Below are positions 1-5,630 of a stretch of DNA of 11,247 nucleotides, piece by piece. The notes beneath the pieces are model-generated. The model made no database searches. It was not told where the DNA came from and was given only the letters and a program-made list of their open reading frames with translations. Position 1 is the first letter of the stretch. Every line of letters begins with the position of its first letter. This DNA is from Candidatus Bathyarchaeota archaeon (GTDB lineage Archaea; Thermoproteota; Bathyarchaeia; TCS64). The stretch lies in assembly GCA_013329615.1 (NCBI GenBank), contig DUKA01000203.1, positions 1 through 11,247 of the forward strand, given 5' to 3'. Both the position numbers and the translations under genes were made by a program.

Positions 1-142
1 CTCCCCCGCGTTGGCTGAGGCGGGGGTCAGCATCTACGCCCTCTCGACGTATCTCAAGGATCATATCCTCGTTAAGAAGCGGGACGCGGCGAAGGCGGTC
101 TCGGTGTTGAACTGTCTCGTCTCCGAGGCGAAGAGCGGGTAA
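1..142 (+). CDS. ACT-domain protein, C-terminal fragment (ACT_7 / CASTOR-like)
   Basis: The reading frame is open from the window edge (first full codon at base 2) to TAA at 140-142, giving the last 46 residues of a protein whose start lies outside the window. The stretch GVSIYALSTYLKDHILVKK closely resembles the last part of the ACT_7 domain, in which a glycine-rich turn is followed by a serine/threonine strand and a conserved D(H/Y)ILVK strand. ACT domains are small ligand-binding modules, usually for amino acids; what this one binds cannot be told from the fragment. It ends with a short charged helix and tail. A new promoter follows at once, so it is probably not in an operon with the downstream gene. 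The family call is fairly secure and the specific role is unknown. Confidence 0.7.
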   Translation, partial: SPALAEAGVSIYALSTYLKDHILVKKRDAAKAVSVLNCLVSEAKSG

Positions 143-152
143 ACCAACCACT

Positions 153-160
153 CTTTTAGT
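153..160 (+). promoter_or_regulatory. Candidate TATA box for the ECF S-component gene
   Basis: The A/T-rich octamer CTTTTAGT lies between the upstream stop codon and the next gene. An archaeal TATA box centred near 156 would place the transcription start near 182, upstream of ATG 201 but downstream of the in-frame TTG at 168. This supports the ATG. A weak GGGTG Shine-Dalgarno-like stretch at 190-194 also precedes the ATG. Confidence 0.4.
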
Positions 161-200
161 AGCAACCTTGATAGTGGTACGTCCACGTTGGGTGTACGTC

Positions 201-785
201 ATGATCAAGGCATACTCCTCGAAGGGGCTTAGCTTCATAGCCCTCATGGCGGCGCTCGGCAACGTCCTCTCCCTCATCTCGATACAGCTCTCACCTATAG
301 TGCCCTCAATACCCCTTGGCCCCATCAACTTCTCTCTGGCTCTCGACCCATCCCACCTCGCAACATTCATCGCGGCTCTCCTCGGTGGACCCGTCGTAGG
401 CGGTCTTACGGGGCTCGTCGGGGGATTCGTGGCCGCCTTCCAATTCGGGTTCTCGCAGGGAAACATAGTAACGGGCATAGGGTTGCCGCTCGGGAAGGCC
501 ATGACTGGCATCGTAGCTGGCGTGCTATTCAAACGAATGAGCGCTGTTGGGCTCAAGTCCCTCGCCGTCACGACGATAAGCTACATACCCGAAGCCATCT
601 TCACGGCGATACTCTTCGTCTATCTCTATCCCCTCCTCTACGGGCTCCCAAGTGCCGTCGCCACGCTGATCGCCACACAGATAATCGTCAAGGCGTTCGT
701 CGAGATGCTCCTCCTCGGCGCCATCCTAGCGGGCATAGCCAGGAGCCGAGGCTTCAAGACCTACGTGAGCCACCTGTTCTCATGA
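201..785 (+). CDS. ECF-type transporter substrate-binding (S) component
   Basis: This 194-residue, strongly hydrophobic protein has about six predicted membrane segments (roughly 10-30, 48-65, 66-84, 94-112, 122-145 and 155-180). The first helix carries an AxxxA pattern (A14-A18), as S components use to dock on the EcfT subunit. The glycine-rich GGPVVGGLTGLVGGF stretch and the order of helices fit energy-coupling-factor S components, which bind a vitamin or metal and flip in the membrane with EcfT and two ATPases. No EcfA or EcfT gene is present, so it would have to share a module encoded elsewhere; the substrate cannot be read from sequence. The frame could be extended to TTG 168, but that codon lies upstream of the likely transcript start, so ATG 201 is preferred. 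TGA stop at 783-785. Confidence 0.75.
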   Translation: MIKAYSSKGLSFIALMAALGNVLSLISIQLSPIVPSIPLGPINFSLALDPSHLATFIAALLGGPVVGGLTGLVGGFVAAFQFGFSQGNIVTGIGLPLGKAMTGIVAGVLFKRMSAVGLKSLAVTTISYIPEAIFTAILFVYLYPLLYGLPSAVATLIATQIIVKAFVEMLLLGAILAGIARSRGFKTYVSHLFS

Positions 786-788
786 CTG

Positions 789-795
789 TTTTAAA
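789..795 (+). promoter_or_regulatory. Candidate TATA box for the amidohydrolase gene
   Basis: TTTTAAA is centred about 31 bases before ATG 823, predicting a transcript with little or no leader. A second A/T-rich run, TATATA at 809-814, is too close to the ATG to serve as its TATA box. Confidence 0.45.
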
Positions 796-822
796 CCCGC
801 ACCCCAATTATATACACACCCC

Positions 823-1797
823 ATGATCATCGACTTCCACACCCACTTCTACCCCTACCCCTACCTTGACGAGCTGAGGAAGGGGGGAGGTTACGCCTCT
901 CTTGAGCAGGACTCCTCGGGGCGCTACATAATCAAGTACACGGGGGACTACAACATCCTCACCTCCCCTCTGGTGCTGCTCGAGGACAGGATCAAGGAGA
1001 TGGATCGCACTGGCGTCGACATTCAGGTTCTAAGCCTGACGACGCCGGGTGTGGAACGTGAGCCACCTCAACGGGGCGTGAAGCTGGCGAAGGTGACGAA
1101 CGATGCCTTCTCTGGCATCGAGAAGAGGTACCAGAGGTTCAAGGCGCTGGCTACGCTGCCGATGCAGGACCCGGGGGCGGCCGCCGACGAGCTTGCGCGC
1201 GTCTATAAGGACCTCGGCATGAAGGGGGCGATGATCCCCTCAAATGTCAGTGGTGTTCCACTCGACGCGCCGGAGTTTCAGCCCATATTCGACCGCGCCG
1301 ATAAGTTAGGCGCTCTGTTGTATATTCACCCTACCTCCCCGATGAACACTGCGAGGATGGCTGATTATCGCCTCGTGCCTCTCATCGGCTTCGGCGTCGA
1401 CACGAGCCTCACGGTGCTCCGGCTCGTCCTCGGGGGCGTGATGGAGAGGTACCCACGCCTCAAGCTGGGGGCGTCCCACCTCGGAGGCGTCTACCCGCTC
1501 CTCAAGGGCAGGATCGACCTCGGCTCAGAGGTATACCCGGAGACCGGCGTAAACATAACCCGGCTCCCCTCCGAGTACCTGAAGAACATCTACGTCGACT
1601 CCTGCGGCTACGACTCTTCTGTCATCGGCTTTGTGCAGCAGTGGCTCGGCTCCAGCCACATCCTGTTGGGGAGCGACTACCCCGCCCAGATAGCCGACCC
1701 CGCCGCCGTCGCCCGTGTGAAGCCGCTGAAGATACCCGACGGGGAGAAGGAGCAGATCCTAGGCGGTAACGCGGCGAAGCTCCTCGGCATCGAATAG
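823..1797 (+). CDS. Metal-dependent amidohydrolase, ACMSD/amidohydro_2 family
   Basis: This 324-residue protein has the length and motif order of amidohydrolase-2 TIM-barrel enzymes, the family of aminocarboxymuconate-semialdehyde decarboxylase and gamma-resorcylate decarboxylase. Visible metal or catalytic residues are H6 and H8 (DFHTHFYP), H169 (YIHP), H219 (SHLGG) and D285 (LGSDYP), which together form a complete mononuclear metal site. Enzymes of this family remove a carboxylate from, or hydrolyse, aromatic or unsaturated acids; the substrate here cannot be assigned. It has no signal peptide or membrane segment, so it should be cytoplasmic. The start is clear: ATG 823 follows a TATA-like box and the HxH motif begins at residue 6, as is usual. 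It probably forms its own transcript, since promoter-like sequence precedes both it and the next gene. The family call is firm and the reaction is open. Confidence 0.85.
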   Translation: MIIDFHTHFYPYPYLDELRKGGGYASLEQDSSGRYIIKYTGDYNILTSPLVLLEDRIKEMDRTGVDIQVLSLTTPGVEREPPQRGVKLAKVTNDAFSGIEKRYQRFKALATLPMQDPGAAADELARVYKDLGMKGAMIPSNVSGVPLDAPEFQPIFDRADKLGALLYIHPTSPMNTARMADYRLVPLIGFGVDTSLTVLRLVLGGVMERYPRLKLGASHLGGVYPLLKGRIDLGSEVYPETGVNITRLPSEYLKNIYVDSCGYDSSVIGFVQQWLGSSHILLGSDYPAQIADPAAVARVKPLKIPDGEKEQILGGNAAKLLGIE

Positions 1798-1809
1798 CCG
1801 CTAGGAACG

Positions 1810-1816
1810 TTTTTAG
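1810..1816 (+). promoter_or_regulatory. Candidate TATA box for the DUF420-like gene
   Basis: TTTTTAG is centred about 27 bases before ATG 1840, so a leaderless transcript would begin at that ATG. The in-frame GTG at 1825 would lie upstream of the transcript. The T-run may also help terminate the preceding gene, whose TAG ends at 1797. The box begins a 13-base sequence repeated exactly at 2680-2692. Confidence 0.45.
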
Positions 1817-1839
1817 TCGAAGCCGTGGCGTCTTCAAAC

Positions 1840-2241
1840 ATGGCGTCCGCCTCCACCCTGAACCTCTACTTCCAACTACTGCTCCTCGTCGGGTTATCCC
1901 TCGGTCTCGTCTTCGCCAAGAGGAAGCGGCTCGTCCAACATGGGTGGCTCATGCTCGCCGTATTCACCTTGAACATCGTCTCGATCCTCGTCGTCATGAC
2001 CCCCGTGGCGATCGCGCTCCTCACCCGTTCAGGCGGCTTTTCCTTCGACCTGATCACCGTCCTGCACGCCCTACTCGGGATGGCGGTGATAGTCCTTAGC
2101 ATCCGCATCCTCGCAAACTGGCGGTTCAGGAAGCCCGGAGAGTCCTGCTACGCCCTGAAGGGTGAGATGATGAGGCTCTACATCCTCTGGGTCGCCGAGG
2201 TCATACTCGGCGTGGCGTTGTATTATCAGTTGTACGTGTAG
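1840..2241 (+). CDS. Small four-helix membrane protein, DUF420-like
   Basis: This 133-residue protein has four hydrophobic segments (about residues 10-25, 35-61, 71-92 and 110-131). A basic loop KRKR precedes helix 2 and histidines lie at H34 (VQHGWLM) and H76 (VLHALLG). The pattern His-x2-LM at the start of helix 2 and MRLYILW...G...YY in the last helix resembles DUF420 membrane proteins. Some DUF420 members (CtaM/YozB type) take part in assembly of haem-copper oxidases. No oxidase gene is nearby, so this role is only a possibility. The start is placed at ATG 1840 because of promoter spacing; GTG 1825 would add five residues. TAG stop at 2239-2241. Confidence is high that it is a real membrane protein and moderate for the family. 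Confidence 0.6.
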   Translation: MASASTLNLYFQLLLLVGLSLGLVFAKRKRLVQHGWLMLAVFTLNIVSILVVMTPVAIALLTRSGGFSFDLITVLHALLGMAVIVLSIRILANWRFRKPGESCYALKGEMMRLYILWVAEVILGVALYYQLYV

Positions 2242-2260
2242 CCCGCCTCGGCTCAAAACA

Positions 2261-2269
2261 TATTTAAAT
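2261..2269 (+). promoter_or_regulatory. TATA box of the arsR-type gene
   Basis: TATTTAAAT is a near-ideal archaeal TATA box, centred about 26 bases before ATG 2291. It contains the first base of a frame-compatible TTG at 2270 only at its edge, which rules that codon out as the start. The core ATTTAAAT is self-complementary and could also sit within an operator, but no longer inverted repeat is evident. Confidence 0.6.
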
Positions 2270-2290
2270 TTGTATCCGAAGTGTCACACC

Positions 2291-2668
2291 ATGCCCGAGC
2301 CAAGCGAATCACTGCAGAGACTCGTAGCATCCGGCAGATGCGACTGCTGCAACATCGGCGAATACGCCGACCAGCTCAAGGTTCTCGCCGAGGAGGTCGC
2401 CGACTCCAAGCAGGCGAAGCAGAGGGGGCGATTCTTCAAGGCACTCGGCGACGAGAGCCGGCAGAGGATAATCGGCCTACTCTCCGCAAGGGAGATGTGC
2501 GTATGCGAGCTCATGTCCGCCCTCAAGATGACACAGCCGACGACCAGCCACCACCTGAAGATACTGGAAGACGCCGAGATAGTCAAGAGCAGGAAGGATG
2601 GCAAGTGGGTATTCTACAGTTTGAGCGATCCAGTTCGGGTTGAGACCCTCTTCGCCATCTTCAGGTAA
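2291..2668 (+). CDS. ArsR/SmtB-family metal-sensing transcriptional repressor
   Basis: This 125-residue winged-helix protein belongs to the ArsR/SmtB family, whose members leave the operator when metal binds. After FFKALGDESRQRIIGLL (48-64), the typical first DNA-binding-domain helices, comes EMCVCEL with C70 and C72, matching the alpha3N CxC metal site of ArsR and CadC. The recognition helix is in QPTTSHHLKILEDAEIV, and the wing is in RKDGKWVFYSL. An N-terminal cluster RCDCC (C17, C19, C20) could supply further thiol ligands, as the N-terminal cysteines of CadC do, so arsenite, cadmium or lead are candidate inducers. The start is ATG 2291, set by the TATA box at 2261-2269. No arsenic or metal efflux gene adjoins it. 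It may repress itself or a gene elsewhere. Confidence 0.85.
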   Translation: MPEPSESLQRLVASGRCDCCNIGEYADQLKVLAEEVADSKQAKQRGRFFKALGDESRQRIIGLLSAREMCVCELMSALKMTQPTTSHHLKILEDAEIVKSRKDGKWVFYSLSDPVRVETLFAIFR

Positions 2669-2675
2669 GATTAGT

Positions 2676-2692
2676 TAATTTTTTAGTCGAAG
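2676..2692 (+). promoter_or_regulatory. T-rich stretch after arsR-type gene with repeated 13-mer
   Basis: The run AATTTTTTAG just after the arsR-type stop codon is suitable as an archaeal oligo-T terminator. Bases 2680-2692 read TTTTTAGTCGAAG, identical to 1810-1822 upstream of the DUF420-like gene. The stretch may therefore also act as a promoter or factor-binding element for the signalling genes downstream. Confidence 0.35.
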
Positions 2693-2713
2693 TTGTTAAA
2701 AACGAGAAAGGCA

Positions 2714-2730
2714 TTTTTAGTTGGAATATA
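2714..2730 (+). promoter_or_regulatory. Candidate promoter region for the kinase/receiver pair
   Basis: Two A/T-rich boxes, TTTTTAG (2714-2720) and AATATAG (2724-2730), are the most promoter-like sequences before the kinase gene. They predict a transcript start near 2743-2755, leaving a leader of about 75-85 bases before GTG 2830, unlike the near-leaderless genes around it. A ten-codon frame starting at ATG 2750 and ending at TAA 2780-2782 lies in that leader; there is no evidence that it is translated. Confidence 0.3.
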
Positions 2731-2829
2731 GTTTGAAGTAGATCGTTGTATGTCCCCCTCTAGGACACCCATATCCCAATAACGGTTTGCTTCAGTTTCA
2801 ATTCAAGAAACTCGCCTGCGGCTGCATCG

Positions 2830-5112
2830 GTGAAGCGTTTGATTAGTGTACTCCTCGTCGAGCCAAATGTCGGGATGAGGACTTTTCTCAAGCAGCGCCT
2901 TGAGGAGGCCGATCCCGGGCTCGCCGTGGTGTCAGTGGCTAGCGCGGTCGACGCCCTCACGGGGTGCACGCGGAACAAGATAGACCTGATACTCATCAAC
3001 CACTCGCCGCTGTTGAACGCCTTCGAGTTGACGAAAACCCTCAAAGGCGTCACAAGGACTCCGATAGTGATCTACTCGGTCGAGGGTGAGGAGAACATCT
3101 CCAACAGCGCCCTCGACGTCGGCGCGGACACATACCTCGTCGTGTCCATGTCGTTGGATCAGACCCCCCTCTTGGCGAAACGACTGAGGGCCATCGTCGA
3201 CAAGAGGCGGGGCGTAGACCTCGCTGCGGCGATCCTCGACGCCGGTAGCAACGCCGTGGCCGTCGAATACGAGGGTAAAATCATCTACTTCAACCCCGCC
3301 TTCGAGAGGCTGGTTTCTGGCACCGCCGACGAATTGACCGGCGTGGGCTTCTCGACTTTCGTCCCCGAGGCGGAGCAGGCGAAGACGCAAGAGCTGCTGA
3401 AGACGGGGGGAGAGATCACCCTCACGATCGTGACCCTGAAGGGTGAGCGGCGTACCTGTAAGGTCTGGATCAGCCTCTCCCCGCTTCTCGGCAGGGAGGC
3501 TACGGTGGTCCTCCTGCAGGATACCACCGAGGCGTCGTTGCATGAGCAGCGCCTGCGGTCCCTCCACGAGTATGCCCCCAAGATCCTCAAGGCTCGGACG
3601 AATGGAGAGCTCGCGAAGTGCACCCTCGACGCCGTGGAGGCCAGCTTCGACTCCGAGGTCATCAGCTTCATGCTGGTCGAGGGAGAGGCGCTCGTCTGCC
3701 TGGAGAGGCGCTGGAGGGCGAGTGGCCTCCGTGTCCCCCTCTCTGGGGGGAGCCTGCTGGCGGTGTCAGCCCGCGAGGGGAGGCCCGTGACCATAGGAGA
3801 CATCTCCAATGGGGCTGCCCCAATCGAGGACGTCGCTATAAAGTCGGAGCTGTCTGCCCCCATCAAGAACGGCGACGCCGTCGTTGCCATACTAGACCTG
3901 CGCAGCAGCCGAGTCAACGCCTTCCCAGAGGCCGACATTAGAGCCATCGAGAATCTCTGCCTCTACGCCGGCTGCACATACCGGCTATTATCTGAGCTCG
4001 AGTCGATAACGAGCTCGGAGACGCAGTTCCGCAGCCTACTTGAGGCACTGGGCGAGGCGGTGTACGTCCTCGTAGACTCGCGCTACGCCTACGTGAACAA
4101 GAGTGGGGCGGAGCTCCTCGGGTATACGTCCCCGTCGGATGTGGTGGGAAAGGATGTTTACCTCAATGTAGCCCCCGAGTATAGGGAGGCGCTCAGGGGC
4201 AGGCTGGAGAAGCGGCACGGAGACGGCGCTACGGACCCCTACGAGATGAAGCTCATCAAGCGGGACGGGTCGAGCATATTCATAGAGGTCAATGCCAGTG
4301 GGATAGTCTTCGAGGGGAAGCCCGCCTACCTAGCCATAGAGAAGGACGTGACGAGCAACAAGCTCCTGCAGGAGCAGATCAAGCAGCACACGACCGACCT
4401 CGAGAAGCAGGTGGAGAAGAGGACGCAGGAGCTTCTTGAGGCGCAGCAGTTCGCCGCGGCCGGTAAGATGGCCAGCATGGTCGGCCACGACCTGCGGAGC
4501 CCGCTGCAGTCGATAAGGAACGCCACATACCTCATGCGAAGACAACCCGAGCGGATCGAGGAGATGCTGAACAGCGTCGAGGTCTCCGTCGACCGCGCCC
4601 TCTCAATGCTCGAGGACCTCCGCTACAGGACCCGTGAGACCCCCCTCAAACTGGAGTCGACGGACCTGCCCGAGCTCATAGTGGACATTCTCAAGGAGGC
4701 GCCGGTCGCCGAAAACGTCGCGGTCGACGTACGCCTTGATCCACAGTTGAAGGTGGTCACGGTCGACTCCCTGAAGCTGAGGCGGGTGGTCGATAACTTG
4801 GTCAGGAACGCGCTCGAGGCGATGCCAAGCGGGGGCAGACTGACAGTGGAGACGAAGAGCGACGGCGACCAGTTCGCCATAATCGTCTCCGATACAGGCG
4901 TCGGCATAGCGCAGAATCAGTTCTCAAACCTGTTCAAGCCGTTCTATACTACGAAGTCGAAGGGCCTCGGCCTGGGGCTGGTCTACAGCCTGAAGGCGAT
5001 AGAGGCCCACGGTGGTACGATCGAGGTCGAGTCAAAGGTAGGCATAGGCACGGTGTTCAAGATTCTCTTAAAGAAGTGCCCAGTCACGCAAACCGCGGAG
5101 GTAAAGGACTAA
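2830..5112 (+). CDS. Soluble histidine kinase with N-terminal degenerate receiver, PAS-GAF-PAS sensors
   Basis: The order of domains in this 760-residue protein is receiver-like (about 5-123), PAS (133-232), GAF (247-388), PAS (398-508), coiled coil (510-540), HisKA (543-606) and HATPase (648-748). The phospho-accepting histidine is H553 in GHDLRSPL. ATP-site motifs are complete: N656 and N660 in DNLVRNA, DTGVGI from D688, and GLGLGL at 712-717. There is no membrane segment or signal peptide, so it senses a cytoplasmic cue. The receiver-like domain has N57 (LILINHSP) where the phospho-accepting Asp belongs, V105 in place of the conserved Lys, and only E11 of the acidic pair, so phosphorylation there is unlikely. 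GTG 2830 is the first usable start after an in-frame TAG at 2761 and lacks a strong Shine-Dalgarno site. Its stop overlaps the next gene's ATG by one base. That gene is its likely partner. Confidence 0.9.
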   Translation: MKRLISVLLVEPNVGMRTFLKQRLEEADPGLAVVSVASAVDALTGCTRNKIDLILINHSPLLNAFELTKTLKGVTRTPIVIYSVEGEENISNSALDVGADTYLVVSMSLDQTPLLAKRLRAIVDKRRGVDLAAAILDAGSNAVAVEYEGKIIYFNPAFERLVSGTADELTGVGFSTFVPEAEQAKTQELLKTGGEITLTIVTLKGERRTCKVWISLSPLLGREATVVLLQDTTEASLHEQRLRSLHEYAPKILKARTNGELAKCTLDAVEASFDSEVISFMLVEGEALVCLERRWRASGLRVPLSGGSLLAVSAREGRPVTIGDISNGAAPIEDVAIKSELSAPIKNGDAVVAILDLRSSRVNAFPEADIRAIENLCLYAGCTYRLLSELESITSSETQFRSLLEALGEAVYVLVDSRYAYVNKSGAELLGYTSPSDVVGKDVYLNVAPEYREALRGRLEKRHGDGATDPYEMKLIKRDGSSIFIEVNASGIVFEGKPAYLAIEKDVTSNKLLQEQIKQHTTDLEKQVEKRTQELLEAQQFAAAGKMASMVGHDLRSPLQSIRNATYLMRRQPERIEEMLNSVEVSVDRALSMLEDLRYRTRETPLKLESTDLPELIVDILKEAPVAENVAVDVRLDPQLKVVTVDSLKLRRVVDNLVRNALEAMPSGGRLTVETKSDGDQFAIIVSDTGVGIAQNQFSNLFKPFYTTKSKGLGLGLVYSLKAIEAHGGTIEVESKVGIGTVFKILLKKCPVTQTAEVKD
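5097..5102 (+). promoter_or_regulatory. Shine-Dalgarno site deciding the receiver start
   Basis: GGAGGT lies in the last codons of the kinase gene, nine bases before ATG 5112. This ATG overlaps the kinase TAA (5110-5112) by one base. It is the strongest ribosome-binding site in the window. It supports ATG 5112 over the in-frame GTG 5076 and points to translational coupling of the pair. Confidence 0.75.
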
Positions 5113-5597
5113 TGAACCGAAAACGCAGTAATACCCCTCCTCAAACCTCTTTTAAGGCGAAGCAGACGAGAGAGTCGATGATCCAAGTCGCCCGACACAA
5201 CCCACTCCGGGTGCTACACGTCGATGACGACTTGAACCAGCTGTTATTCACGAAGATATTCCTCGAGGAGTGCGACCCTGACATCTCGGTCGAGTCCGTG
5301 TCCCATCCGAGCGAGGTTGTCGGCGTCATTCACGTCGATGACTTCGACTGCATCGTCTCTGATTATCAGATGGAGGAGTTGGACGGGATCTCGCTGACGC
5401 AGAGAGTCAGGGCTGAGAGCGATATACCGATCATCATCTACACTGGGCGTGGGAGTGAGGAGGTTGAGGAGGTCGCGCGTGCCGCGGGTGCCGACGGCTA
5501 CGTCCAGAAGGAGACCGACCCGAACCACTACAGGAGCCTATATGCCCAGATTCGGAGCGTCGTCCACGAGAAAATTAGCGCGATAATGAAGGATTAA
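5112..5597 (+). CDS. Receiver-only response regulator
   Basis: This 161-residue protein has an N-terminal basic tail of about 30 residues followed by one CheY-like receiver domain (about 32-155) and no output domain. All phosphorylation residues are in place: D38 and D39 (HVDDD), the phospho-acceptor D84 (IVSDYQM), T111 (IIYTGRG) and K133 (YVQKE). Its start overlaps the stop of the histidine kinase and carries a strong Shine-Dalgarno site, so the two are made together and it is the likely phosphate acceptor. Receiver-only regulators act by protein contact or as phosphorelay carriers, and are common in archaea. The neighbouring kinase's own receiver-like domain lacks the acceptor residue, which makes this small protein the only competent acceptor visible here. 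An alternative internal start is ATG 5178, which would remove the tail. TAA stop at 5595-5597. Confidence 0.9.
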   Translation: MNRKRSNTPPQTSFKAKQTRESMIQVARHNPLRVLHVDDDLNQLLFTKIFLEECDPDISVESVSHPSEVVGVIHVDDFDCIVSDYQMEELDGISLTQRVRAESDIPIIIYTGRGSEEVEEVARAAGADGYVQKETDPNHYRSLYAQIRSVVHEKISAIMKD

Positions 5598-5598
5598 G

Positions 5599-5630
5599 TC
5601 ATCTTATATATTTGAGATGATTATTTTTAT
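5599..5630 (+). terminator. Hairpin plus T-rich tract ending the kinase/receiver unit
   Basis: TCATCT (5599-5604) pairs with AGATGA (5615-5620) around a ten-base A/T loop and is followed by TTATTTTTAT. It begins two bases after the receiver stop codon. The whole element lies within the last codons of the opposing phospholipase-like gene, so it is both a plausible terminator and coding sequence. Confidence 0.5.

Noticed and set aside
168..200. TTG 168 as start of the ECF S component
   Set aside because: It lies only about 12 bases after the TATA-like box, upstream of the likely transcript start. The extra residues do not resemble the family N-terminus.
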